DNA of 64,000 nucleotides. Source: Chloroflexota bacterium (lineage in GTDB: Bacteria > Chloroflexota > Anaerolineae > Aggregatilineales > J027). Positions 9,014 through 17,588 of this stretch are shown piece after piece. A program made the translations under genes and the position numbers. Location of the stretch: positions 74,810 to 138,809 of the forward strand of contig JACRBG010000001.1 in the NCBI GenBank assembly GCA_016234595.1, given 5' to 3'. Under the pieces are notes generated by a model that saw only the letters and a program-made list of their open reading frames with translations, was not told where the DNA came from and made no database searches. The stretch's first letter is position 1, and every line of letters begins with the position of its first letter.

Positions 9014-9976
9014 ATGAATATTGTTCAATCCGTTGCTGAACGCCTTATTGATAATGTCGCACGAGTCATCATCGGCAAGCGCAATGAAATTCGCATGACC
9101 GTCTTGGGGCTGCTCTGTCAGGGTCATATACTTTTGGAAGACGTCCCCGGTGTCGGCAAAACGATGATGGCAAAGGCGCTTGCAAAATCTATTGGTGCAA
9201 GTTTCAGCCGTATCCAATTCACCCCGGACATGCTACCATCTGACGTGACGGGTGTCTCCATTTTTAATCAAAGCTCTCGTGAATTTGAGTTCCGCCCCGG
9301 CCCCATCATGGCCCAAATTGTACTGACCGACGAAATCAACCGCGCTACCCCCAAAACGCAAGCTGCCTTGCTGGAAGCAATGGAAGAAAAACAAGTCACG
9401 GTGGATGGTACGACCTATCCCCTTGAAGAACCCTTTTTGGTGTTGGCAACCCAAAACCCGATTGAATATGAGGGCACGTTCCCACTGCCTGAAGCCCAAC
9501 TTGACCGCTTCATGATTCGTATTCACTTAGGCTATCCAACTCCCCAAGAAGAAATTGCTATGTTGGATTCGCAGCAATACCAGCACCCATTGGCAGAATT
9601 ACGACAGGTGGTCACGGTGGATGAACTGCTGCGGGCCCAGCGAGCCGTGCGGGATAGCTATCTGAATTATGATGTCAAAGCCTATATTGTCGAGCTTGTG
9701 ACGGCTACCCGCCGCCACCCTGATGTGTATTTGGGTTCAAGTCCACGCGGGGCATTGGCCCTCTACCGTTTGGCCCAAGCCAATGCTGCCTTGCAGGGTC
9801 GTGAATTTGTACTACCCGATGACGTGAAATTATTGGCCGAGGCCGTCCTTGCCCATCGTATTATTCTTGGCCCGACTGCCCGTATCAAAGATATTTCGTC
9901 GGGCAGCATTGTCCAATATATTCTCAACACGACCCCCATTCCCGGTGTAACAGTCGGGCAACGGTACTCACAGTAG
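9014..9976 (+). CDS. MoxR family AAA+ ATPase
   Basis: A 320-residue AAA+ protein of the MoxR group. Walker A is DVPGVGKT with the lysine at residue 49. Walker B/sensor region is [14 protein letters not shown], followed by the family-typical [14 protein letters not shown] and [19 protein letters not shown], and a C-terminal lid domain. MoxR ATPases act as chaperone-like factors and are usually encoded with DUF58 and von Willebrand A proteins. The DUF58 gene follows 6 nt after the stop codon, so the two form an operon. Confidence 0.93.
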   Translation: MNIVQSVAERLIDNVARVIIGKRNEIRMTVLGLLCQGHILLEDVPGVGKTMMAKALAKSIGASFSRIQFTPDMLPSDVTGVSIFNQSSREFEFRPGPIMAQIVLTDEINRATPKTQAALLEAMEEKQVTVDGTTYPLEEPFLVLATQNPIEYEGTFPLPEAQLDRFMIRIHLGYPTPQEEIAMLDSQQYQHPLAELRQVVTVDELLRAQRAVRDSYLNYDVKAYIVELVTATRRHPDVYLGSSPRGALALYRLAQANAALQGREFVLPDDVKLLAEAVLAHRIILGPTARIKDISSGSIVQYILNTTPIPGVTVGQRYSQ

Positions 9977-9982
9977 ATTGTT

Positions 9983-11263
9983 ATGGCACAACGACGCCTT
10001 GCCATCTATGTTATTTTAATATTGGCACTGGTCGGCGGATTCCTCAGCGGACGAGCGTTTTTCTATAACATCGCCTGCGTTTTTGGGAGCGTCCTTATTG
10101 CCTCTTTGGTTTTTTCATGGGCCTCCATCAATTGGCTAAACATTGGTCGCCAAACCCTTGTCCGTCGTGCCCAAGTCGGCCAATATTTTGAGGAAAACTT
10201 CGCCGTCCGCAACAAAAGTATCATCCCTAAACTGTGGCTCGAAATCCGTGACCACTCCGATCTACCGGGGCACAATAGCAGCCAAGTTGTCCCATTCCTG
10301 ACCCCCGGCAGCACCTTTCGTTGGAAGGTCGGAACGTTGTGTGTACGGCGTGGGCAATTTACGCTTGGCCCCATGACCATCACCAGTGGCGACCCGTTTG
10401 GTTTTTATGTTTTTCCACGCCACATCAGTGCAACATCCAGCATCATTGTCTATCCCATTACTGTGCCGATTTATGATTTCGCCACGCCAACTGGGGCACT
10501 CTCAGGTGGGCAAGCCATCCGTCGTCGCACCTTTGAAGTTACTCCCAATGCAGCGGGTATTCGAGAATATGCCCCCGGTGACAGCCTCAACCGTATCCAC
10601 TGGAAAAGCACCGCCCGTCGAGGGAAGTTGCTAGTTAAGGAATTTGAAGAAGACCCACTTGGTGATGTCTGGGTTATTTTGGATTTATCAAAAGAGTCAT
10701 TGGTTGAACGTCCATCAGTAGCCTCATGGGGAGCCTCTGATTTAGCCTATAGCCGAACAATTCCGCTACCCCCCTCCACCGAGGAATATGCCATCGCTGC
10801 GGCGGGTTCAATTGCCCAATTTTTTGTCGAAAAAGGCCGCTCGGTTGGATTTCTGAGCTATACCCCTCATCGAGATTATGTCGCTCCCGACCGTGGGGAA
10901 CGGCAAATTACCGATATTTTAGAGGTATTGGCTGTAGCCAAGAGCGAAACGCATTTAACTCTCATGCAGTTACTTTCGATGGAAGTTCAACACCTGACGC
11001 GCGGAACTACCCTTGTGCTGGTCACGGCCTCCCTTGATACCTCATGGGCGGCCCTTGCCCATATTCAAGTTCGGCGCGGCTTGTCGGTAATTGCGGTCAT
11101 GGTTGACCCAACTAGTTTTGGCATCTATGGGCCAAATTTTGAGGTCGCTCGTCAGCAGGTCGAATCGGCTGGCGTCATTGTCTACCCCGTCCGCCAAGAA
11201 GATGACCTAACTGCTACCCTAAGCTATCACCCGGTAACGAGCGGGAAATTTTTGCCTAAATGA
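9983..11263 (+). CDS. DUF58 domain membrane protein
   Basis: A 426-residue protein. Two hydrophobic helices lie near residues 8-50, then a beta-rich region (FAVRNKSIIPKLWLEIRD), then the DUF58 core (REYAPGDSLNRIHWKSTARR, then LLVKEFEE and VWVILDLS). The last part resembles a degenerate von Willebrand A fold. Partners of MoxR ATPases with this layout are thought to help cell-envelope assembly, but the exact role is unknown. The predicted topology puts the DUF58 core in the cytoplasm next to MoxR. Confidence 0.88.
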   Translation: MAQRRLAIYVILILALVGGFLSGRAFFYNIACVFGSVLIASLVFSWASINWLNIGRQTLVRRAQVGQYFEENFAVRNKSIIPKLWLEIRDHSDLPGHNSSQVVPFLTPGSTFRWKVGTLCVRRGQFTLGPMTITSGDPFGFYVFPRHISATSSIIVYPITVPIYDFATPTGALSGGQAIRRRTFEVTPNAAGIREYAPGDSLNRIHWKSTARRGKLLVKEFEEDPLGDVWVILDLSKESLVERPSVASWGASDLAYSRTIPLPPSTEEYAIAAAGSIAQFFVEKGRSVGFLSYTPHRDYVAPDRGERQITDILEVLAVAKSETHLTLMQLLSMEVQHLTRGTTLVLVTASLDTSWAALAHIQVRRGLSVIAVMVDPTSFGIYGPNFEVARQQVESAGVIVYPVRQEDDLTATLSYHPVTSGKFLPK

Positions 11264-11284
11264 AAACCCCTCCAAATTTCATTC

Positions 11285-11421
11285 GTGATAATAGACCTTA
11301 TCACTGGGTAATTGGTAAAAAGCGACCAATTGCCATAGCTGATAATGCGCCGTTATCGCGTGTAATCCCTGCGAGATGTACACCTCCCGCTGCGCTCCTT
11401 CGACGATAACGGGGACTTATC
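11285..11421. repeat. Leader with three GATAA-N6/7-TTATC palindromes and one extra inverted repeat
   Basis: The 160-bp gap before the next gene holds three related palindromes: GATAA-N6-TTATC (11287-11302, within a 7-bp perfect inverted repeat 11285-11304), GATAA-N7-TTATC (11341-11357) and GATAA-N7-TTATC (11405-11421). A separate perfect inverted repeat AATTGGT/ACCAATT spans 11310-11331. The third palindrome holds the Shine-Dalgarno-like GGGGA in its loop and ends 2 nt before the ATG. Confidence 0.6.
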
Positions 11422-11423
11422 AT

Positions 11424-12989
11424 ATGGTAATTTCTAAATGGAAGATTCGCTACCTCTATTTCACTGTCTTTGCCAGTGGCATGACCACGCTTGCAATTGA
11501 ACTGACAGCTTCGCGTCTGCTAGGCAGTGTTTATGGCACAAGTAATCTCGTCTGGGCCAATATTATCGGCTTGATGCTGGTCTATCTGACAGTGGGTTAT
11601 TTTCTAGGGGGGCGCTGGGCAGACCGTTCTCCCCATTATTCAACTTTCTATCGCATCATCATCTGGGGTGCATTCCTAAGCGGCATTGTTCCCCTGATTG
11701 CCCGACCTGTTTTACATGGAGCCGCCCAAGCGGTCAACGATTTAAATGCAGGGCTGGCAATTGGGTCATTCATTGCCGTTGTGATTTTGTTTTCAATCCC
11801 GGTCACGCTATTAGGGTGTGTATCCCCTTTTGCCATCCGGCTCGCCATCCAAGATGCTCAAGAGGCGGGTAAGACGAGTGGGACTCTCTACGCAGTCAGT
11901 ACGCTAGGAAGCATTCTAGGAACCTTTGCTCCCGTTTTAGTGCTAATTCCAAATCTAGGAACTGCCAAAACCTTTCTGACATTCTCGATTATTTTATTGT
12001 CCATTGGATTTCTTGGGTTATTTTTGACCGAGGGCAAACGAGCCTTGCGTCTTTTCTGGATGCCCCCCGGTCTCCTAATCCTCGCTGTATCAATTCTCGG
12101 CGGCCCAACGCTCCCCGCCCCTGAGGGAATGAAACTCCTCTATGAGCGCGATTCGGCTTATAATCTAATTCGAATCGTGGAAGACAGCGACGGCACTCGT
12201 TATTTGCTGCTCAACGAAGGGCAGGGTTATCATTCCCAATGGAATCCCAATGTCGAATTTTATCGGCGGACGTGGGATTATTTTTTGGCCGCGCCCTATT
12301 TTAATAATGCCCCTTTCACACCAGTGGACGTTCAAAATATTTGTATTATCGGTTTGGCAGGCGGAACTATCGCCCATCAATATACCGACGCCTATGGCAG
12401 CATCCCAATGGACGGCATCGAAATTGACCCGACCATCATTGAGGCCAGCCGTAAATATCTCGACCTGACCATGCCCAACTTGCATGTGATTATTGGCGAC
12501 GGGCGTTATGAATTTAATCGCCTCGATAAAAAATACAGCGTTGTTGGCATTGATGCCTATCGTGTACCCTATGTCCCATGGCATCTAACCACGCAAGAAT
12601 TTTTTAAGGAAATCCGCGATCACTTGACCGATAATGGTGTGGTCGTCATTAATGTTGGACGTACTGACACCGACCGTCGTTTGGTCGAGGCGATGACCAA
12701 TACCATGCTCCAAGTGTTTCCAACCGTACACACCATGGATGTGCCTGATTCATTTAACACCATTTTAGTCGCCACCCGTCAGCCAACTGTCCCAGAAAAT
12801 TTGGCCCGCAATATGGCGTTGATTGACCAAACCCAATTTTCGCTGGTCTTCCAAACCATGACGCTCGCTTTTCAAACGCTTGTTCCCACACAAACGTCGC
12901 ATATCGTTTTTACCGATGACCACGCTCCCGTTGAAACCATTATTGATGATATGGTCATAGATTATCTATTGGAAGGAAACACGCCCTAA
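11424..12989 (+). CDS. Membrane-anchored spermidine synthase-like protein
   Basis: A 521-residue protein. The N-terminal half (residues about 5-230) has seven or eight hydrophobic helices, beginning FASGMTTLAIELTASRLLG, the pattern of fused MFS-like spermidine synthase proteins. The C-terminal half is a Rossmann methyltransferase-like domain with ICIIGLAGGTIA, an acidic IEIDPTIIEAS strand and IIGDGRYE. The catalytic D..D region of true spermidine synthases is replaced by YSVVGIDAYR, so polyamine synthesis is uncertain. ATG 11424 is preferred over an upstream ATG at 11376 because GGGGA lies upstream and the membrane segment starts at once. The stop overlaps the next ATG (TAATG). Confidence 0.75.
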   Translation: MVISKWKIRYLYFTVFASGMTTLAIELTASRLLGSVYGTSNLVWANIIGLMLVYLTVGYFLGGRWADRSPHYSTFYRIIIWGAFLSGIVPLIARPVLHGAAQAVNDLNAGLAIGSFIAVVILFSIPVTLLGCVSPFAIRLAIQDAQEAGKTSGTLYAVSTLGSILGTFAPVLVLIPNLGTAKTFLTFSIILLSIGFLGLFLTEGKRALRLFWMPPGLLILAVSILGGPTLPAPEGMKLLYERDSAYNLIRIVEDSDGTRYLLLNEGQGYHSQWNPNVEFYRRTWDYFLAAPYFNNAPFTPVDVQNICIIGLAGGTIAHQYTDAYGSIPMDGIEIDPTIIEASRKYLDLTMPNLHVIIGDGRYEFNRLDKKYSVVGIDAYRVPYVPWHLTTQEFFKEIRDHLTDNGVVVINVGRTDTDRRLVEAMTNTMLQVFPTVHTMDVPDSFNTILVATRQPTVPENLARNMALIDQTQFSLVFQTMTLAFQTLVPTQTSHIVFTDDHAPVETIIDDMVIDYLLEGNTP

Positions 12990-13726
12990 TGTCCGAAGTA
13001 CAGGCGGTTCCGGTGAATGAAGGGGTCGCCCCAACGACATCAACAAATTTTTGGCGAAAATTGGCGATCATCCCCCAATGGGTCATAACGCTGACTCTGC
13101 CGTTTATTTTGCTCTTGGGCAGTGTGCGGTTGGTCATGACCCCGGCTTTTTTGCAGCTTGAGTATCGCCGGCCCGGTTTCCCAGAAGATTTATTTGGGTT
13201 TTCTACTGAAGATCGTTTGAAATATGGCCCATATGGGGTACGTTATCTAACCAATAACGCCGACATCAGCTATCTAGGTGATTTAGAAATCAATGGCGAA
13301 CAGGCTTTTCATCCCGACGAATTGCAGCATATGGAAGATGTCAAAGTCGTCACCCGCGCCGCTTTCCAAATTTTGCTGCTGACCGGGGCACTATTTGTCA
13401 TGAGTACCCTGTTGCTGATACGCCAACCGTCCACCCGCCCTGTTATTCTACATGGGCTTCAATATGGTGGCGTATTAACCATTGGATTGATTTTGATTTT
13501 GACCGCCGCCGTGTTCATCAATTGGGATTTTTTCTTTGATACCTTCCACGAAATCTTTTTTAAAGCTGGGACATGGCAATTCAGTCGCAGCGATACACTT
13601 ATTCGGCTTTATCCAGAGCAATTTTGGTTCGATGTCTCGCTGGTCATTGGCGGGTTGACCCTTGGGGTATCGCTTCTTTGTATCATGATTCCGCGATGGT
13701 GGAAAAAGCATTCCGCCGAACAATAA
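12989..13726 (+). CDS. TIGR01906/DUF1461-type integral membrane protein
   Basis: A 245-residue protein with about four membrane helices (residues roughly 28-50, 125-145, 158-180 and 215-240). The loop before the last helix carries FHEIFFKAGTWQF and DTLIRLYPEQFWFD, the signature of the TIGR01906 (DUF1461) membrane family. Function is unknown. It is translationally coupled to the preceding synthase-like gene by TAATG. Confidence 0.8.
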   Translation: MSEVQAVPVNEGVAPTTSTNFWRKLAIIPQWVITLTLPFILLLGSVRLVMTPAFLQLEYRRPGFPEDLFGFSTEDRLKYGPYGVRYLTNNADISYLGDLEINGEQAFHPDELQHMEDVKVVTRAAFQILLLTGALFVMSTLLLIRQPSTRPVILHGLQYGGVLTIGLILILTAAVFINWDFFFDTFHEIFFKAGTWQFSRSDTLIRLYPEQFWFDVSLVIGGLTLGVSLLCIMIPRWWKKHSAEQ

Positions 13727-13751
13727 ATTCTCTTGCAAGGGAGTCCTGCCC

Positions 13752-15053
13752 ATGCGTGGCCTGCTCAAATGGATGCAGCCGGGTCTTTATATCAAGCGTT
13801 GGCTGTTGGTCATGCTGTTGGCCCTGACCATCTTCAGCCTCGCTTTTGCCCAACTGCTTCTCATTATCTATAGGAATGAAGGCCGTCCCGATTGGTTTAC
13901 GAGAGTTACGCTCGGTTTTATGACTCCCGGATTGCGTGGGGCGATTTTACTTACTATTGGCTTCTTTTTTTTCGCATGGGCATTGCGGGGCCTCAATCGT
14001 TCATTATTTGGGCCTGTCCTCTCGCCACACACTCTAAGCGAGTGGGCCGATATTGTGCAATCGCGGCAACAATTGCGACAGGGCTTGCGTGTCGTTGCAT
14101 TGGGAGGTGGTACGGGTCTGCCAAGTGCTTTGCGGGCTATGAAAACCGAAACCAGCAATATTACCGCCGTTGTCACCATGTCGGATGATGGGGGCAGTTC
14201 AGGCCGTTTACGGCGCGATTTAGGCGTCCAACCCCCCGGTGATTTACGGAATAATTTGACAGCTTTGGCCCGCGATGAAGATTTGATGACTCAGCTTTTT
14301 AACCATCGCTTTGAAAATGGAGAATTGGCAGGTCATAGTTTTGGTAATTTATTCCTTGCCGCCCTCGTTGGCATCAAGGGTACAATGGATGAGGCGGTGC
14401 TGGCCGCAGGGCGCGTACTCGATATCCAAGGGCGTGTCTTGCCATGCACGTTGACCCATGTCACTCTCGTCGCCAAAACTCGCCACCGCGAAACAGGCGA
14501 ACTTCAGCAAATCAAAGGCGAATCGCTCATCCCCCGCCGCGAAGCCGTCATCGAGCACGTTTTTCTGGAGCCACAATCGGCCAGAGCCATGCCCGAAGTC
14601 ATGCGTGCCCTACTCGCCGCCGATTTAATTATCATTGGGCCGGGTAGCCTTTACACCAGCATTTTGCCAAACCTGCTCGTCAATGGTGTCACTGAGGCCA
14701 TCCGCGCCAGCAATGCCCTCAAAGTGTATGTCTGCAATATCGCCACCCAACCCGGCGAGACTGAGCATTATTCGGTAGCCGATCATGTCGTCGCCTTAGA
14801 GCAGCATATTGGCGAACGCTTGGTGGATGTGGTCATTGCCAACAACCATTTCCCCACCGCAAACGCTGGCCCCAATACCATTTATGTCCAGCCTGCGCCA
14901 GCCAATCATCCCATCCAGCAGCGCTATCATTTTGCTTATGCCGATCTAACCGATGACGAACGTCCGTGGCGGCACAGCCCTGAAAAATTAAGAGAAGTCT
15001 TGTTAAGCCTAGACTTTGTTCCGCATCTTAGCGAATTGCACAAGCCAAAGTAG
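13752..15053 (+). CDS. yvcK: YvcK family gluconeogenesis factor with N-terminal membrane anchor
   Basis: A 433-residue protein. Residues about 115-425 are the CofD/YvcK fold: VVALGGGTGLPSALRAMK, then VVTMSDDGGSSGRLRRDLG, PPGDLRNNLTAL, GHSFGNLFLAAL and IIGPGSLYTSILPNL. YvcK proteins bind UDP-sugars and are needed for growth on gluconeogenic carbon in Bacillus. The unusual part is the first 100 residues: two hydrophobic helices (about 14-38 and 57-80) that would tether the protein to the membrane. The gap gene follows 91 nt downstream. AAGGGAG lies about 8 nt before the ATG. Confidence 0.88.
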   Translation: MRGLLKWMQPGLYIKRWLLVMLLALTIFSLAFAQLLLIIYRNEGRPDWFTRVTLGFMTPGLRGAILLTIGFFFFAWALRGLNRSLFGPVLSPHTLSEWADIVQSRQQLRQGLRVVALGGGTGLPSALRAMKTETSNITAVVTMSDDGGSSGRLRRDLGVQPPGDLRNNLTALARDEDLMTQLFNHRFENGELAGHSFGNLFLAALVGIKGTMDEAVLAAGRVLDIQGRVLPCTLTHVTLVAKTRHRETGELQQIKGESLIPRREAVIEHVFLEPQSARAMPEVMRALLAADLIIIGPGSLYTSILPNLLVNGVTEAIRASNALKVYVCNIATQPGETEHYSVADHVVALEQHIGERLVDVVIANNHFPTANAGPNTIYVQPAPANHPIQQRYHFAYADLTDDERPWRHSPEKLREVLLSLDFVPHLSELHKPK

Positions 15054-15144
15054 GGGCTAAAGTGGACACTCTAGGATAAAATCATCAGGCCGAAATAACA
15101 AAGCGTTTCGGTACGCCAAGCAATAACCATAAAAGGAGACTCAC

Positions 15145-16155
15145 ATGGCGATCCGAGTTGGAATTAATGGGTTTGGTCGCATTGGTCGTCAGGTTACAAA
15201 AGTCCTGAAGGAAAACTACGCAGGCAAAATTGACATTGTAGCCTTCAATGACCTCGGCGACTTGCAAACGATGGCCCATTTATTCCGTTATGACTCAAAT
15301 TATGGCCCTTTTCAGGGTAAGGTCGAAGTGACCAATAACTCCCTGATTATCAATGGTGATGAAATCAAAGCCTTTGCCCAACGTGACCCTGCCCAAATTC
15401 CTTGGGGCGATGTCGGCGCGGATATTGTGATTGAGAGCACAGGCATCTTCACCAGCAAAGAAAAAGCCGAACTGCATATCAAAGGTGGCGCGAAAAAAGT
15501 CATTATTTCCGCCCCGGCCAAAGGCGAAGACGCGACCTTTGTGTTGGGTGTAAATGAGCATTTGTATGACCCGGCCAAACACCACGTCGTGTCCAATGCC
15601 TCTTGTACCACCAACTGTCTTGCACCAGCGGCCAAAGTCCTACAAGACTCGTTTGGCATCGTCAAGGCTTATGTCACCACCATTCACAGCTATACCAATG
15701 ACCAAGTGGTGTTGGATGCTCCCCACAAAGACTTGCGCCGCGCCCGTAATGCTGCCACCAACATCATCCCCACCTCCACCGGGGCAGCCAAAGCGGTGTC
15801 GTTGGTCATTCCTGAATTGAAGGGGAAGTTTGACGGCGTAGCGGTGCGTGTTCCCACCCCCACTGGCTCTCTGGTAGACTTTGTCGGGATTATGGAACGC
15901 GATGTGACAACCGAAGAAGTCCATGCCGCTTTTGAAGCCGCAGCCAATGGCCCAATGAAAGGCATTTTGGGTTTTGAACGTACCCCGCTGGTTTCCAGTG
16001 ACATCGTGCATGATTCCCGTTCCAGCATTGTTGATGCCGAATTTACCAAAGCCTTTGCGGGCAATATGGTCAAATTATTTACATGGTACGACAATGAATG
16101 GGGCTATTCCTGCCGAACGGCTGACCTTGCCTATCTAATGGGCAGCAAACTGTAA
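15145..16155 (+). CDS. gap: Glyceraldehyde-3-phosphate dehydrogenase, type I
   Basis: A 336-residue enzyme of standard length. It opens with the NAD-binding [12 protein letters not shown]. The active-site SNASCTTNC places the nucleophile at Cys154, and the family C-terminus [13 protein letters not shown] is intact. It oxidises glyceraldehyde 3-phosphate to 1,3-bisphosphoglycerate. The ATG has AAGGAG 7 nt upstream. The pgk gene follows, but a terminator-like hairpin lies between them, so the gap message may be made in excess. Confidence 0.97.
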   Translation: MAIRVGINGFGRIGRQVTKVLKENYAGKIDIVAFNDLGDLQTMAHLFRYDSNYGPFQGKVEVTNNSLIINGDEIKAFAQRDPAQIPWGDVGADIVIESTGIFTSKEKAELHIKGGAKKVIISAPAKGEDATFVLGVNEHLYDPAKHHVVSNASCTTNCLAPAAKVLQDSFGIVKAYVTTIHSYTNDQVVLDAPHKDLRRARNAATNIIPTSTGAAKAVSLVIPELKGKFDGVAVRVPTPTGSLVDFVGIMERDVTTEEVHAAFEAAANGPMKGILGFERTPLVSSDIVHDSRSSIVDAEFTKAFAGNMVKLFTWYDNEWGYSCRTADLAYLMGSKL

Positions 16156-16218
16156 TTGCGTATTCGGATGGGTCAACAAACCCATCCCTGCGAGAATTTC
16201 TAAACTTTTCTACGTAGG

Positions 16219-16240
16219 GGCGGGTAAAACCGCCTTTTTT
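16219..16240 (+). terminator. Intrinsic terminator or attenuator between gap and pgk
   Basis: GGCGG (16219-16223), loop gtaaaa, CCGCC (16230-16234), then six T residues (16235-16240). A compact GC-rich hairpin with U-tract, 30 nt before the pgk start. Partial read-through would give more gap than pgk message. Confidence 0.75.
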
Positions 16241-16269
16241 GTTGAGTTGACTGCAATGGAGTGCAGAAA

Positions 16270-17460
16270 ATGAACAAGAAAACAATTCGTGACATTGATC
16301 TCAAAAACAAACGGGTACTGGTACGGGTGGACTTCAACGTTCCGCTCGAAGGCAGCACGGTGACAGACGATACGCGGGTTCGTGAATCTATTCCCACCCT
16401 CAAATACATCCTTGACCAAAAACCCAAAGCCGTCATTTTGATGTCGCATTTGGGCCGCCCCAAAGGTGGGCCAGACCCCAAATATTCACTCAAGCCCGTT
16501 GTAGCAGTTTTGCAAAAATACATCACCGCCCCCGTCGCGTTTGCCGAAGATTGCATTGGCCTTGTGGCCGAGAAAGCCGTTGCTGAACTACCCGCTGGCG
16601 GAGTGCTGCTGCTTGAAAACACCCGCTTCTATCCCGGTGAGGAGAAAAACGACGCGGGTATTGCCAAGCAACTTGCAGCCCTCGGGGACGTATATGTAAA
16701 TGATGCGTTCGGTTCGGCCCACCGTGCGCATTCCAGTACCGAAGGGGTTGCTAAATTGCTGCCAGCCGTCGCAGGCTTTTTGATGGAAAAGGAACTCGAT
16801 TTCTTGGTCAATGCGGTCGAAAAGCCAGAGCGTCCTTTCATAGCAATTCTGGGTGGTGCCAAAGTCTCTGGCAAAATTCAGGTGATTGAGGCCCTCCTCA
16901 GCAAGGTGGATAAGCTCCTGATTGGGGGTGGTATGGCAAACACCTTCTTTAAAGCCAAAGGTTGGAATGTGGGCGATTCGCTAGTTGAAGATGATGCCCT
17001 CGATCTGGCCCGCAGCTTGATGGAAAAAGCAGGAGATAAATTGGTACTGCCGGGTGAAGTGGTTATTGCCGATGCCTTTAGCAATGACGCCAAAGCCGTC
17101 TCGATTCCGGCTGGTGAGGATGTTCCCGCTGGTTGGCGCATTATGGACATTGGCCCTAGCGCGATCAAGGCCTATGGGCAAGAACTTGAAAAAGCCAAAA
17201 CCGTTGTTTGGAATGGCCCAATGGGTGTGTTTGAAATGCCGAACTTTGCCAAAGGTACTGTTGAGATTGCCAAGCTTTTGGCCCAGTTGACCGCCAAAGG
17301 CACCAAAACCATCATCGGCGGGGGTGACTCTGCGGCGGCTGTGAATGATGCTGGGGTTGCCGACAAGATGACCCACATCAGCACGGGGGGTGGAGCCAGT
17401 CTTGAACTGTTGGAAGGCAAAGCCCTACCGGGTGTAGTGGCCTTGAATGACCGAAGCTAA
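16270..17460 (+). CDS. pgk: Phosphoglycerate kinase
   Basis: A 396-residue enzyme of standard length. It has [14 protein letters not shown] near the N-terminus, [36 protein letters not shown], and the nucleotide-binding [10 protein letters not shown] and [10 protein letters not shown] near the end. It transfers phosphate from 1,3-bisphosphoglycerate to ADP. The ATG at 16270 has GGAG 8 nt upstream; the in-frame GTG at 16261 overlaps that site and is not chosen. It follows gap in the usual order. Confidence 0.97.
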   Translation: MNKKTIRDIDLKNKRVLVRVDFNVPLEGSTVTDDTRVRESIPTLKYILDQKPKAVILMSHLGRPKGGPDPKYSLKPVVAVLQKYITAPVAFAEDCIGLVAEKAVAELPAGGVLLLENTRFYPGEEKNDAGIAKQLAALGDVYVNDAFGSAHRAHSSTEGVAKLLPAVAGFLMEKELDFLVNAVEKPERPFIAILGGAKVSGKIQVIEALLSKVDKLLIGGGMANTFFKAKGWNVGDSLVEDDALDLARSLMEKAGDKLVLPGEVVIADAFSNDAKAVSIPAGEDVPAGWRIMDIGPSAIKAYGQELEKAKTVVWNGPMGVFEMPNFAKGTVEIAKLLAQLTAKGTKTIIGGGDSAAAVNDAGVADKMTHISTGGGASLELLEGKALPGVVALNDRS

Positions 17461-17486
17461 TTTTACGGACCGATAACACATCACGG

Positions 17487-17516
17487 TTGTTCGGTTAACA
17501 AATTTCAGTCTATAAT
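17487..17516 (+). promoter_or_regulatory. Probable promoter of the Ser/Thr kinase - tpiA genes
   Basis: TTGTTC (17487-17492), an 18-bp spacer and a perfect TATAAT (17511-17516). It lies 73 bp before the kinase ATG, so the kinase and tpiA can be transcribed apart from gap-pgk. Confidence 0.6.
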
Positions 17517-17588
17517 GCCAAAGGGGTAGTTAAAACAACTGCCCCTGCATTGGACATTTAATTCATAGGGAGGAGGGACAGCGGCCCC

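Noticed and set aside
15060-15144. A promoter before gap
   Set aside because: TAAAAT-like boxes exist, but no -35 at a proper distance was found.
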